NCBI GenBank assembly: GCA_963970005.1
Contig: CAXAMN010026361.1
Span: forward strand, 1,693,242 to 1,757,241
Source: Durusdinium trenchii
Lineage: Eukaryota; Sar; Dinophyceae; Suessiales; Symbiodiniaceae
DNA: 64,000 nucleotides
Reading direction: 5' to 3'
The notes beneath the pieces are model-generated. The model had not been told where the DNA came from. It did not search any database and worked only from the letters and a program-made list of their open reading frames with translations. This document shows positions 1-10,827 of this stretch, in pieces; position 1 is the first letter of the stretch, and every line of letters begins with the position of its first letter. The position numbers and the translations under genes are program-made.

Positions 1-496
1 CCCCCCCGGAAACCAAACGAGCAGGGAGGCCATGTTAGTGAGCACTGAGACTTGATGTCGTGTTCCATGATAGTTTTCGCGGGAGTAACATCCCGAACCA
101 ACCCGCGTCCCGGGGAGTTGCTCTGCGTGCTCGGTTTGGTTGGGCTTTGCCCGGTTGTGAGAATCACCAACGATTCAGTCTTGGCTTCTTGTGGTGCAGA
201 TTGGTGGGCTTCTCGTCATGGTGCTGCGCCGTGATTTGTGTTGGCCAGTTTTCCGCGTAGCGTTGGCTCATTGCGCTTGGCTGCTTGCGGTCCCTGTCCA
301 CCTCTGGCCTTCTGGTGCTTTTTCGAGTCGGTTCTTGGCTTTTCCCCTATTTTTGTGGTTGGTTGTTTGGGTCTCTTGCTCGCCTACAGTACTACCATGG
401 TACGGTTTGTAGCGGGTCACCTCGGTGGCCCCTGCATTGGTGTATGGCCCGTATTTTTGTGGTTGCCACACGATCAAGTTCATCATCATTGCCAAG
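1..496. other. no gene recognised; probable intron of the channel gene
   Basis: I see no convincing coding stretch here. The short open frames have no family signature. The segment ends in a CCAAG acceptor directly before the first readable channel exon, so it is most simply the 3' part of an intron, with the pore-forming part of the gene lying outside the window. Confidence 0.4.
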
Positions 497-601
497 GTCA
501 TAACTGCAGTTTTCTGTGAGTCAGCCATTGAGAGTGCTCAAAGCGATCAGTTCACAGTTGTTCAGTCGATTTTGGCCGACAAAGAGAACCATCTGCAGAA
601 G
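497..601 (+). CDS. channel exon 1 in window (end of pore helix and linker)
   Basis: This exon is 105 nt, phase 0 at both ends. The acceptor is CCAAG|GTC and the donor AAG|GCCATG, a GC donor. It encodes a hydrophobic helix end followed by a Q/E/K-rich linker ending ENHLQK, which continues naturally into VRNLF of the next exon. Confidence 0.75.
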
Positions 602-2384
602 GCCATGGCCAGGGAGCATGCGAAACCGGAGAGATTTGGTGCACAAAAACAGAGGACACGATTTGAGAATATTTTGCAAAACAAAGAAAGCACTGAACGC
701 ACAGATGCTTTTGCGTGACACTAGCGTATGTTTTGGTAAGCCCTCGAGCGCTAGGAAATGCGTGTGCCAGGTGCGGAATTTGTTTGCGCGGTTGGGGGCA
801 AACGCAGACAGTGGTTCAATCACATTTTCTATGCTGGAATCACAGATCAACTCTCCGGCTGTGGCCTAGACATCTTTAGAATATTTTAGAATTTGGTTTT
901 CCGTTTTGCATGCATTCGTTCAGACTCTACGTTTTGTTTGTCAGTTTGTTCTCTTCCCACCTGTCATTTTTAAATCCCAAAGCATTTCGATTTCGTGCAG
1001 GTTCAAAATATGCGAGGGTGTTTTGGTATTAAAGTCATTTCAGGTCTGGCAATTCTATGTGGTGGGTTGTTGAAGTTGGGTTATTGCTGAACACATAGAT
1101 ATTGGGGCCCATGTCAGGCGTGAAACTTTTCAAAACAAACAGTACTATGTTTGAACAAGCACCTTGATGGACTACTGTAATTAAGCCCAAAGACAAAAAA
1201 CAGGTACAAACTGACAAACGATCCTTTTCGAGTTGTTTTTCTTTTCTTTTGATGATAGCGACAAAAATCGAACCAAAAACCGAACTAAACACAAACACAG
1301 ACACAGACACCAAACAACCAACCAACCAACCAACCAACCAACCAACCAACCAACCAACCAAGCAAGCAAGCAAGCAAGCAAGCAACCAAGCAACCAAGCA
1401 ACCAAGCAAGTAAGCAAGCAAGCAAGCAACCAAGCAATCAAGCAATCAAGCAACCAAGCAACCAAGCAACCAAGCAACCACGCAACCAAGCAACCAAGCA
1501 AGCAAGCAAGCAAGCAAGCAACCAACCAACCAACCAACCAACCACCCACCACCAGGAGGAGGAGGGGAGGAGGAGGAGGATATAATTATGCGCCACCATC
1601 ATTGTTACAAGAATTACCACGGATTTCATGATTCATGTGGTAAAACATATGTACACAGCCACTGGCACCAGGTTTTGATCTACATTTCATTGTGTATAGG
1701 GGTGGTCGGTGCATAAGACCATGCAAACCTTTCTCAGCCTGTGTGGTCGCATGCTTTTCCCGCCAAGGTACATGAATACTTTACGTCATTAGGCCTCGAC
1801 ATTTGGGATGCTTGGACATTTTTTAGGCTCTTGGATGCAGATGGTGGTGGGGAGGCAGGGCAGGAGGGCAGGGCAGAACATGATCAATTCGCAGTGTCTT
1901 TGTTCTTCATCATTCACGATCTTGTTTCTTTATGATTCTTTTAATTCTTTTGCTCAGAAGAGCTTGAGCAGTTGGTTGTGCGACGTGCGGACCGCGCAGG
2001 TAGAAGTCGAAGAATTTCTGATGGGTTGCCTGCGTTTGCGCGGACCAGCCACGGCTATTGACATGGGCAAGGTTCTTCGAGACCAGAACTGGGTCGTTCA
2101 AACACTAGGCACGAAGCTTCGTCCATTTTGCTTTGGAGTTGTGTGGGAGGTGTGGACAGAGTTTCCAAGCAGAACTGTTTAGTTCCGGGAAGTAATGGAG
2201 AGCTAACGTAGTACCACCCAAAGAAACAACAAAAGTATCGCACGTTCGCATGTCATGTCGTGTTGACAAGCGTGGTTCTTCCAGGACGCTTCAGCGCCTA
2301 CGTGGAAGGTGAACTCCAACATGTCAAGCTGATGTTGCTTGGCACCGTTGACTTTCGTCGTTCACAAGTGGTCGCCAGAGTCAG
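497..2384 (+). CDS. voltage-gated cation channel, C-terminal EF-hand region (partial, 5 exons)
   Basis: Five exons join in frame into a peptide typical of the cytoplasmic tail of dinoflagellate voltage-gated Na/Ca-type channels. It starts with the end of the last pore helix (VITAVFCESAIESA), then a charged linker and a first EF-hand-like unit (NLFARLGANADSGSI). A second EF-hand follows with loop DADGGGEVEVEE, then the helix FLMGCLRLRGPATAID and a tail (FSAYVEGELQHVK). In this family the EF-hands sense Ca2+ beside the membrane pore. Loop 2 has acidic residues at positions 1, 3 and 12 as expected. Loop 1 has Ala at positions 1 and 3 and Met at 12, so it probably does not bind Ca2+. Introns 1, 3 and 4 start with GC and intron 2 most simply with GT; all acceptors are AG|G. 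The transmembrane exons lie upstream of the window. The 3' end is uncertain. Confidence 0.8.
771..860 (+). CDS. channel exon 2 (degenerate EF-hand 1)
   Basis: Acceptor TGTGCCAG|GTG. Encodes VRNLFARLGANADSGSITF and then SMLESQINSPA. The loop keeps the G at position 6 and I at 8 of an EF-hand but has lost the acidic residues at 1, 3 and 12. The donor is read as GCT|GTGGCC, because joining there gives SPAVHEYF; a GC donor 3 bases later (GTG|GCC) is also possible. Confidence 0.75.
1312..1544. repeat. (CAAC)n/(CAAG)n tetranucleotide microsatellite
   Basis: About 230 bases of near-perfect 4-base units that switch between CAAC and CAAG with a few CAAT units. The array lies wholly inside channel intron 2 and starts and ends in CAAC blocks, with CAAG-rich blocks between them. 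Confidence 0.95.
1553..1580. repeat. GGA purine tract
   Basis: A purine run of GGA/GGGG units directly downstream of the CAAC/CAAG array, in the same intron. Confidence 0.85.
1768..1854 (+). CDS. channel exon 3 (helix and first half of EF-hand 2)
   Basis: 87 nt, phase 0 on both sides. The acceptor is TTTTCCCGCCAAG|GTA and the donor GAG|GCAGGG (GC). Encodes VHEYFTSLGLDIWDAWTFF and then RLLDADGGGE, the start of a canonical Ca-binding loop that is completed only after splicing. Confidence 0.85.
2000..2108 (+). CDS. channel exon 4 (second half of EF-hand 2 and following helix)
   Basis: Acceptor GCGCAG|GTA. Begins VEVEEFLMGCLRLRG, supplying the Glu at loop position 12, and runs to NWVVQTL. The donor is CTAG|GCACG, a GC donor leaving phase 1. 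Confidence 0.85.
2285..2384 (+). CDS. channel exon 5 (C-terminal tail)
   Basis: Acceptor TTCTTCCAG|GAC, phase 1, matching the previous exon. Encodes GRFSAYVEGELQHVKLMLLG, the helix that follows the EF-hands in this family. The donor at TCAG|GTTACC is a best guess; the exon could stop earlier. Confidence 0.65.
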
Positions 2385-4640
2385 GTTACCACGTCCAAAC
2401 GTGGTACTTGTGTCGGGAATGGTTGCGGTACTTGTCCTGCTCAGAAAAGGCTAGCCGTTGACACCTGGGAGCCTACCAGCTCAAAGCAACTGTGTCTCAG
2501 TCGTCTCGTCTCGTGTCTCATCCGGTTTGATGTCGAGGCTAGAAGCTGAACGGTCCTCTCCAGATCGCGGTACCAGGTAACCTTCGTGAGTTTCTCTTAA
2601 TGATCCTGCTGATTGCAGAGTATGAGAGTCTTCGATTTGCCAAGCATTCGAAACTCTATTTGTGTGTCATGCAGTTTCATCACCGAGAAGCACCACCGAG
2701 AAACAAGAACAAGGGGGGTTTCATTTCACTAGTGAGTAGCGGAAACCGAGAAGCAAGACCAAGGGGGTTTCTTTATTTCACTAGTGAGTAGCGGGCAGCT
2801 GATTGTGGCAGAACTTTGACATGATCAGAAAGACCCAGTGGTGATGAAGCAACACATGAGCATGAACAACTAGTGAAGGAATGTCGGCAGCGTACGATCA
2901 AAAGTCGTTGCTTAGAAGGCCTGGGAGCATCCAATAGAATTCACAAAGGTCTTTTGCTCTGACAAAAGTGACCGTGAAGAACCTCATGAATCACGAAGTA
3001 CTGAAGCTCCTTATTTGAATGTGACATGATGCTCCGGAATATGGCTGGTGTTGCTCCCTTTCATGGCTTTCTTCACAAGGCAGGGCACCCCCTTGTGTCA
3101 TCTCATCAGGGCCTTGTGGTGATCCGTTCCCTCATGGGAACTGGATGAACTCCAGATGACCTTCGGCTTCAGACCTGGTTCGTCGAAAAGAGAACGACCT
3201 CGTTACGGTACGTCCTCGACGGTCTCGACGGGTCCGGGGGGACCGGAACGGGACGACGGGTCCGGGTCGGAGGGAGGAGGGAAGAGGGAAGGGTCGGCGC
3301 TCGCTTTGGCTCGTGGTGATCTGAGACAAGTCCTTGCCTGGCCTGTTTTGCACACACACAGAGGTGGTTCATTGTTGCTTGAGATGCCATGAGGTGCTTA
3401 CCCCTGGCTTTTTTGGGTCAAGAACATTGGCCTGCCAGTAAGGTGGTGCAAGGACGACCAGGCTGATGTTCACCACACCATTCACCCAGATGAACCACAC
3501 TGATGTTGAAATGATCCAACCGTCCTACAGGGTTGTTGACATGTGTCCTTCCCCAATGAACAACTAGCAAAAGCGCTGTAGCCTGTGGGTGCTCTTCGAC
3601 GATGGCATCGACTGGCAGAGAGGGGAGCATAGGCCATGCGCAGCAAAGAGAGGCCGACATGGGACTCACTTCGGCTAATTCTAGGCATGGAACAAACAAT
3701 TGTCAGGAGAGCTTTTTTGCAGTTTGAACATGTTTGAACAAGCTTGTCTTTTCCAAGGGACCAAGACTAAGTTGGAAACTTGTTGTCGTCCTTCCCTTTG
3801 ATTGGGGGGGAGTTGGATTTGCACAAGTGCTTTGCCTATGATTTCTGCCAAAAATACGCACAAACGGGACTTGTACACACCGCCCCTATAGCGAACTGTC
3901 AGTCGAAACAAGAAATGATTGATCCGAACATTCAAGATTTTGTGCAGCCTCTCCAGGTACAATCCCAGAACTACTGCACACTGAACTCTGGGCCTGCCAA
4001 AGGACATTTTGCACTTTGGCTCTTCAATGCTAACTGCAGAGATTCAAACCTTTGCTCAATCAAACAGACGTTGCCAGTTCAGCGAGAAAGAAGCAAAGAT
4101 GGGCACGAGGCGTTAGAGGCAACTGACTCAGCTGACCATCCAACGATGTGGCCACACCCCATCATTTTGCACATCTTAAATTGGTGCCGAACCCATTGAC
4201 TCCAGAGACCAGAGAGGAATGCATTCAACTGAAGTTGCAGCATATTACCAAATAAGGTTGATCTTTAGGATGTCATGATAAACTCTTGGAATCTTTTGGA
4301 GTTTTTTTCTTGGCAAGATCATTAATTATTGTTGCAGTGTGGGGGCGTGAGGCGGGTATTTAGAAACTGTGAGAACTTTGGTGAAAAGGTTGAGACAGCA
4401 GAACATGATGCTGACCTTCCTCAAACGCTGCTTCATGCCAATGGAAAGACTCCCTGTCTATGGCTCTGGTGGTCCAACATAATCTAGCAAGGGGGGTCTC
4501 TTTTTGGATCCTCATCCACTTGTTGAGAAGCCTGTACCTTATGCCCACAAAACGAATCAAGCCCTACCACCTGATACTAGGTACCGGGGTTAAGTTGTGT
4601 GGTCTTGTAGTAAACCCCGGCACTTGTAGATGAAACTCGA
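2385..4640. other. no gene recognised; one short tandem repeat
   Basis: I see no exon I would defend. There is a 50-base tandem duplication near 2.7 kb, a GC-rich block at 3.15-3.3 kb open in several frames, and an open stretch at 3.78-4.2 kb without recognisable motifs. Confidence 0.4.
2694..2795. repeat. two-copy tandem repeat of about 50 bp
   Basis: Two adjacent near-identical copies, each beginning ACCGAGAA and ending CACTAGTGAGTAGCGG. They differ at a few positions, including the length of a G run. Confidence 0.85.
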
Positions 4641-4708
4641 TGAACTACCTCCTCAAACCAAAACCATCGGTGGTTTTGGCTGACCGTCCTGCTCGACTGA
4701 CCCCTCAG

Positions 4709-4774
4709 GATGTGGCGCAGCTGAGGGCGTCCTTAGACTCGCGCCAGGGACCTGCGAGATATAGCCAGCTACAG
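4709..4774 (+). CDS. candidate exon, hypothetical
   Basis: 66 nt, phase 0. The acceptor is GACCCCTCAG|GAT and the donor CTACAG|GCCCGC (GC). It encodes DVAQLRASLDSRQGPARYSQ and two further residues. The same frame is open and coding-like on both sides (4640-4940), so the exon may be longer. I do not recognise the protein. It could belong to the channel gene or to a separate gene. Confidence 0.4.
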
Positions 4775-4995
4775 GCCCGCTGGTCGGCCTCGGCAGCCGG
4801 AGCAAGCAAGAGGTGTTCGTCCACAAAAAGCTCAGACTCAATCCACATGGATGAGGGGATGATGGGAGATGTTATTGACTTCATGAGGTCAGACAAAAGC
4901 CACCTCCCTTTGGGGTATGCGATGGTATGCGCATGTATGCGCATTATCTCCAGGGCATTTCTCCAGGGCAAATGGGCGAATATGTGCTGTGCGTA

Positions 4996-5014
4996 TGTAT
5001 ATATATATATATAT
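4996..5014. repeat. TA dinucleotide repeat
   Basis: Pure alternating TA run. Confidence 0.9.
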
Positions 5015-5237
5015 GGTTGTCGATCTAAAGGTCCTAGACAGCATTGTGTATGACGATGACCCGGAACATATCAAAATCTCATTTGGCAAAAGTTTTTTCT
5101 CGAGTTGGCGAAAGTATTTTTTTGCGAAAGATCTGGCGAAAGATTAAATATGTACTTTTGTATGAATGTTCATTTGCTTCCTGAACAGCTGGTGAAAGTG
5201 ACTCAGAAGTTAGATGAGCTGTGGAAGTTAGATAACC

Positions 5238-5376
5238 TGCTGCTGCGGCTACTACTACTACTACTACTACTACTACCACTACCACTACCACTACCACTAC
5301 CACTACCACTACCACTACCACTACTACTACTACTACCACCACCACGACTACTACTACTACTACTACTATTACTATT
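5238..5376. repeat. (CTA)n/(CCA)n trinucleotide microsatellite
   Basis: About 130 bases of CTA with an inner block alternating CTA and CCA. Long runs of Leu/Pro, Val or Ser in translation are only the repeat read in different frames. Confidence 0.95.
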
Positions 5377-5820
5377 CCTGCTCCTGCTTTGGGGGGTGGC
5401 TTTGCCAAAAAACTCTACCCCGCAAAAGGCGAAAGTTTGGCGAAAGTTCAGCTCAAGATGGCGAAAGTTCACCCTGCCACATCTGACCCCCAGCCCATTA
5501 TGAGTAAGTTTGAGTGACCGGCTACTACAGTGATTCTTGCAATTTTGATTCTTGCTGACACCCAGGAGAAACAAAAGAGACGTACAGGGTGTCAACAGTT
5601 AAGTAGAAGACACATGCTGACAAACAGTGAAGTTTCTATTTTTTGTTTACCAGTAAAGAAGAAGCCATTGACGCGAACAGAACACAACATACATGGCACA
5701 CATAAATACAACGTACTTCGGCGAAAGATAAAACGCAGGAAGGCGAACATTTGGCTAAAGTATTTTTGTTTTGGCGAAAATGACGGATCCCGGATAAAGG
5801 AATTTGGATCAACTCCCATA

Positions 5821-5850
5821 TGTATGTATATATATATATATATATATATG
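5821..5850. repeat. TA dinucleotide repeat
   Basis: TATG followed by about 12 TA units. Confidence 0.9.
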
Positions 5851-5920
5851 TGAGCAACGGCTTTTATTTGCGGTAGTGAAGATTAGTCTAGGGGCGTTCC
5901 TTTTCTATAGCCCAATGTCA

Positions 5921-6062
5921 CATTTAGTTGGCGAAACGAGGTAGGAACACCCCGAGAACGAGATGGGCATCAAATGCGCCATTTGTTTGAAATGGCTTGG
6001 TTAATGACATGTTTAGCTTGTGAAACGAGGTAGGAACACCTCTCGAGAACGAGATGGGTATC
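5921..6062. repeat. two direct repeat copies of about 50 bp
   Basis: Copies at 5921-5971 and 6009-6062 share the order TTTAG, GAAACGAGGTAGGAACACC, AGAACGAGATGGG, ATC, with small differences. About 37 bases separate them. Confidence 0.8.
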
Positions 6063-6063
6063 C

Positions 6064-6136
6064 ACACACCAAAACGAAATACAGGAATGGAGAACGAGAT
6101 CACACACCAAAAACGATGCGGGATTGGAGAACGAGG
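6064..6136. repeat. two-copy tandem repeat of about 37 bp
   Basis: Adjacent copies starting CACACACCAAAA and ending GGAGAACGAG. The GAGAACGAG word is shared with the repeat just upstream, so both may derive from one older satellite. Confidence 0.75.
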
Positions 6137-6192
6137 TAAGGAAGGTCCATGTGATAGTTTAACGGAAATGAATTCCATCGCCACCATCGCTC

Positions 6193-6208
6193 ATATATAT
6201 ATATATAT
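6193..6208. repeat. TA dinucleotide repeat
   Basis: Short alternating AT run. Confidence 0.85.
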
Positions 6209-6257
6209 CCTCACGGGTTTACTTAAGACTGTGAGTTATTTAAATCATTTCCTTTCT

Positions 6258-6539
6258 TCAGTCGCCTTCTTCTGTCCACTGTTTGTAGAGCTTCTGTCCA
6301 CGTTCATTAATCTTTTTACAAGTCCGCAGCCGCCACTGGTACACACAGCACAACAACAGACCATTTGGCTTCGGTACCCACCGCTTGAGATCAGCCCACA
6401 TTTGATCCATAAGGCCTGCATTCACTTGGATCTCACTGTAACCTGCCACCTTTGCTTTGTTCCAGTACCCTGCAGAATGCATGCCAAACCTGTGCTTCAA
6501 TATTTGTATTCTTCGGCCATGTACACGTAGCAACACCAC
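6258..6539 (-). CDS. candidate coding fragment, hypothetical (minus strand)
   Basis: A 93-residue open stretch on the minus strand with balanced, protein-like composition. It includes LMDQMWADLKRWVPKPNG and ends KLYKQWTEEGD before a stop. The W..LKRW.P spacing loosely recalls the C-terminal part of IS1595/ISXO2-like transposases, but I see no DDE residues or terminal inverted repeats, so I make no functional call. It could be an exon, a transposon relic or chance. Confidence 0.3.
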   Translation of the reverse strand: MVLLRVHGRRIQILKHRFGMHSAGYWNKAKVAGYSEIQVNAGLMDQMWADLKRWVPKPNGLLLCCVYQWRLRTCKKINERGQKLYKQWTEEGD

Positions 6540-9500
6540 CCAGAGAAGAATACAGAACTGACAACAAAAAATTGATAGATAGTCTGCTGCTTTAACTGCC
6601 TAACATCAAGTGTGTTTGCCACACTACACGCAGGTCAACACCAACCCCCGTGCGTACCATAGCATCAACAGCGTTTGCAACTTCAAAGGAACGTCAACAC
6701 CACCCCGACCCCAGCCAAGCTGTGGCCAGGGTAGCCTCGGAAAGCTTCTCCCTAGTGGCCCTGAAAGAAACCTTAACTGTGCTGCAAATACCCTGCAAAA
6801 CTATGCCCGAAAGCGCGAAATGCCACGGCCGTCTATCAAGCGTGTGCCCACTACATTGACGCTCACAACGTTGACCAAGAAAGCAAAATTGAAGGGTGAA
6901 CAACTCCATATTACTTAGAATATAACATGTGCTTTTCCCAAACCCGACGAGTTCGCGAACACATCTTCCTGACTGCTAAATTCGTGAAATTTTGTTGAAA
7001 TCAAACGGGTTCTTTTAAGACGCCTTAGTGTGCGCAACACGGCACGAATGCTACATCTTGACGCCCTGACCACCCCTTAAAATATACACATGAGATGACA
7101 TCAAGATCTGCATGACCAAAAGAGATGGTGAGTACCCAAAAATATGCGACGATCCCTCGGAAGAGTAGGACAGTTCTGAATTCAAATTTCGCCTGTGATC
7201 TATGTAAAAACAACCAACACGAGCGCAGCGGACGTGTCCGTGCAGCGCAAACATCAAGAACATCAAGCGAAATACACATAGAAATTGCCATGAGGCATTT
7301 CGTACTACGTATTAGAAAAAAAACCGTCGGGATATATATTATATACACACGTACACGTTAGTGTGCATGTTTATTTTGGCCATGCATGCATGAGTTCATT
7401 TGCTGTGGGGAAAGCATCAGATCAAGAATGTACTTGCAATTCCGCAGTCAGCCATACTGTCATCCTCACAATTTCATTCAGACAAGCCACAAATAATGTA
7501 TATAATATATATATATATATTTATATATATTTATATATATGCACGTGCACGCATATACACATCCAGGTGTCTCATCAGCACTGTGCCACTAGGCAATCAT
7601 GGCTATGAAGGGTCTTGTCTTTGACCACAGCGGCCCTGAGAAGACAACATGCTCCAAAGCAGAAGCCGAATGAAGCAGTTCTTGCAATAAAGTTGCAGAA
7701 TGCACGGCCATGTGGCTGCCGAAGCAAAGCGTCCATTGATTTATCATTTTGTCCCTGAGAGAGGGGTGAGCATCACTTGATTCATCACATTTATTAAGCT
7801 GTGAGCACTGTAAGCTTGTGGCGTGATGAAAAGCTGGCAGACAGGGAGGCTTCTATCTCCTATGCCATCCCCGTGCAGCGGGCAATTATGGTGAAAAATT
7901 GGTACAGAAATGTAGCCTGGATTGATGGGCTCACTTGACTACTGGAGATTCCATACTGTGTCTCGGGCAATCACCTAAACTCCTTCAGCAGACCCAAGCT
8001 GCGCTGGCGCTTTTCTTCACTCGCGCGTAGCCGGCTGAGGACAAGCTGTTCAGCTGGTTTGGATGCTGGGCCATGGCCTGAAACCAGCCATGACGCAGCC
8101 ATTTGCGACGCCTGGGAGACAATATAAGACACGATTGAACTGAACCTGCTCCTGAACTGAACCTGCTAGACTATGCTGAACTGAGCCTAGCCTCAACCTG
8201 CTCTTTGGTTCCCACCTTCCAGTTTCTAGTCTAGTGGTCCTCCGGTCACCAAGGCCTGCAGTGCAAGTGTCCCTGAAGCCTTTGGAGTCCTCCTCGCAGA
8301 AGATTCGGCTGCTTCTTGGTGACAAGCTCTGAAGATTGGCTGGTTTTGTTTGGGTTTCAGTCTTCTGGTGTCGTTGAAACGGAGTGGTTTATTAGACCTA
8401 ACAGTGCTGTCACACAACCAAGATATGCCTCTGGTGACAGCAGTGGCGCCTTTGACTGCACCCTGGCTGCAGGAGTGGAGTTTAGGGGCTGAAGGAGATT
8501 CGCGGTTTGCAGCCGTTCCCTTTCTTGGTGGAGGGTGTACAGCTTTACAGTGGTTGTTGCAGAAATCATGATATTTGTAAGTAATATTTAATCTATATAG
8601 GTGAGCAGTGCAGGTTTTGTATTTTGAGTGTGTGCAGATTGTGAGTATTAGCCAGGTGAAAAGAAATCAAACTGTTCAAACCTTTCGCAACAAGTTTTTT
8701 GTTTGTGATGTAATTATGGTGTTTTTTTTGCAACCGACAAACAAGAGAGGAAGGGAACGAGAAAGAACTGTTTGCAGCAGAAGATGAGCAGAAGAGGGAG
8801 GAGAAGCACCGCGAAGAAAACCGAAAGAAGCGAGCATACCTTGGTGGTTAGGTTCATGACTTGTTTGTGCAACACATTATTCATTATTTCCTTTCTGGGG
8901 TTTACAACTATGCAAATGATATGGGAATCATGAGGGTCTCGACCCTTGCTGAGGCAACGCAAGTCTCTACGATGCACTGGGAGCGGTGACTGACTCTGTG
9001 TTGCTGCAGGTGGGTCGGGTCATGCATCACGTCTTTTGTCTTCGGAAACGAATGATAACTGTGACCTTTTTGGAGTCCTGGATGTTCTACCTTTTCCCAA
9101 GGTTCTACTGAACATATTTTGAGATGTGGGCCTTAACTTTATGGAACCAAAAGAAGGCAGAGGTGCGATGAAAAAAACATGCGCACTGTGCTCACTAATG
9201 AACCTCCATGTTCCATTTCTGTACCTCCACACGGCAACTGCCCATTATATTGATAGCAACTAGAGTCTAGAGTCGAGAGTGCAGGAAGACTTGGTGGGTC
9301 CAAACTGGGGGATGCTGTTGACCAGGGAAAATGAGTGCTAACAGACTGCCAGACATCGGGGTTCCAGGTTTTGACCCACAGCCAATTATAGTCGGCAGTT
9401 GGCATTAACAAAAATCTCTTTGGACTCACTGTGTGACGTTGAGCCCTTGCGTCTTTTTGCGGCAGGTCAATGTCACATCTTTGTGATTTGGCTTGCATAT

Positions 9501-10128
9501 CTATATAGCTCTTTTGGAGAAAGCAACTCAGAGAGGATGCGGGGGTTGGACAAGAATCTGCCTGTAGCGGATCCAACAAGATTGGTCTTTTGCTTGGAAT
9601 CTGGAAGCAATTTCTATATGCCACTCCGACCGCGGCACGAGACACTTTCGAACCGAGGCAACGAGATGATGGTGCCCAAGGGGGTGGCAACGGGGGTGGC
9701 GACGGCAACCTACCAAACGCGACCCAAGGCGATTGGCCAATCGGAGATGGTCAATGGCAAGTGACAGGTGGAAGTAGGACCGAGAAATCAAAGCTGCAGG
9801 AAGTCCCAACGGTAGGAGCGACCTGAAGGCATCATAAACCGGCGTTTCATTTACGGCAAGTTTACGGGAGGTCTCCATGAGGAGGGGAGCCTCAAGGCTC
9901 CTGGAGAGAAGGATCCAGAAGGGTTTCCATCGAGTCCTCGTGCAGGCGGCACTTGTGCAACGACATGTCCCAGTTTCATAGATGTGGTTTGCGCCTCAGA
10001 TGAAACAGCCGGGTCCAAGCGCAACTTTCTGAGTCCAAGCCCAACCGCCAACCGCTCCTGTGAATCTGGTATTTGATGTGCTTTGAGACTCACCATTTGA
10101 GTGGTCCGTGGCATGTGCTTTGGTGAAC
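6540..10128. other. no gene recognised; intergenic or intronic
   Basis: Contains a long AT microsatellite, short tandem CTGAACTGAACCTG units near 8.13 kb, and several open frames (for example 8.43-8.57 kb plus strand; 9.14-9.71 kb minus strand) that carry no recognisable motif and are matched by open frames on the other strand. Confidence 0.4.
7499..7540. repeat. AT-rich dinucleotide repeat
   Basis: TATA runs interrupted by TTTATA units. Confidence 0.9.
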
Positions 10129-10305
10129 CTTGCGGTCCCAAGAATCCACCTGCCACCGGTGAATCTGCCCTCTTCGAAGCGCACACGGACCACACGCGGT
10201 CCCTGCTTTTCGACGTCAAAAAGCATGGCCAAATGGTCTCCTTTTCCGATTCCGAAAAAAAGACCTTCTATGAAGCCCCAATTGGTTTCCCAGGAGCCCA
10301 CGTCT
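10129..10305 (-). CDS. candidate exon, hypothetical (minus strand)
   Basis: On the minus strand a protein-like stretch reads WETNWGFIEGLFFGIGKGDH and later LFDVEKQGPRVVRVRFEEG, ending WILGTAR at a good donor (CCGCAAG|GTTCACC). Composition is more natural than either plus-strand reading of the same bases. The start is approximate (after a TCTAGAG acceptor). No family recognised. Confidence 0.35.
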
Positions 10306-10641
10306 CTAGACTCTAGACCCATCGTCTGTGCTGGACGGGCGGTTTCTCTTCGTCGATGTCCTGCCAGATGTGCTTCTTGGCACATGCTTGCTGGGATCGA
10401 GTTGGATGGCTGGCTTTAGCTGTCCGGGCCTGGGTGATTGGGAGCCAACCACATGGGCTCCTCCTGCCTCCCCAATAACACCCTTGACATGGACTCTTGA
10501 CCTGCTGATTCCCATGTTTGAGTTGGTAAAACTGATCAGTTGCATGCAGTTGCACAGGCCAACCTTTTGCAACCTTTGGTGCGTGCTACAAGGTGATTCT
10601 GACATTGCTGGCTCTGTACTTCTGCTGTCAAGCTCTCAGCT

Positions 10642-10827
10642 GTGCCCTTTCTTCAACAGTTTAGCACACTCCTTGGTGTGCTGTTGCTCTCAGACCATAA
10701 GACCATTCGCATGGCATCCCATGGCCCTCTCCGAAGAAAGAAGAGCTCTCCATTGATTTACTTCGTGGCTCGTGCAGCCGTTTGGGACAGGCCGTCGAAC
10801 ATGGTCATTTTTTCTGCAACAAACTAA
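10642..10827 (+). CDS. weak coding candidate, hypothetical
   Basis: An open stretch with the segment FLQQFSTLLGVLLLSDHKTI and later SSPLIYFVARAAVWDR, ending at a stop. Composition is plausible for an exon, but splice sites are unclear and no family is recognised. Confidence 0.22.
   Translation: MPFLQQFSTLLGVLLLSDHKTIRMASHGPLRRKKSSPLIYFVARAAVWDRPSNMVIFSATN

Larger units (their letters stand above)
861..1767 (+). other. intron 2 of the channel gene
   Basis: A 907-base intron between two phase-0 exons. It contains a CAAC/CAAG tetranucleotide array and a GGA purine run. The open frames on both strands across the array are just translated repeats and not genes. Confidence 0.65.
5107..5935. repeat. 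cluster of GGCGAAAG words
   Basis: The word GGCGAAAG or GCGAAAG, often followed by TTT or TAT, recurs near 5107, 5124, 5135, 5428, 5439, 5460 and 5720. Looser forms (GGCGAAAA, GGCGAAAC) occur near 5773 and 5930. It looks like remains of a degenerate repeat split by the CTA array and a TA run. Confidence 0.6.

Noticed and set aside
1035-1631. Open frames on both strands rich in Leu/Ala/Cys/Trp or Gln/Lys/Asn/Ser
   Set aside because: They are translations of the CAAC/CAAG array in an intron; no protein features outside the repeat.
9139-9708. 189-residue minus-strand open frame
   Set aside because: Pro/Ser/Cys-rich random-looking composition with no motif; plus-strand frames over the same bases are equally open.
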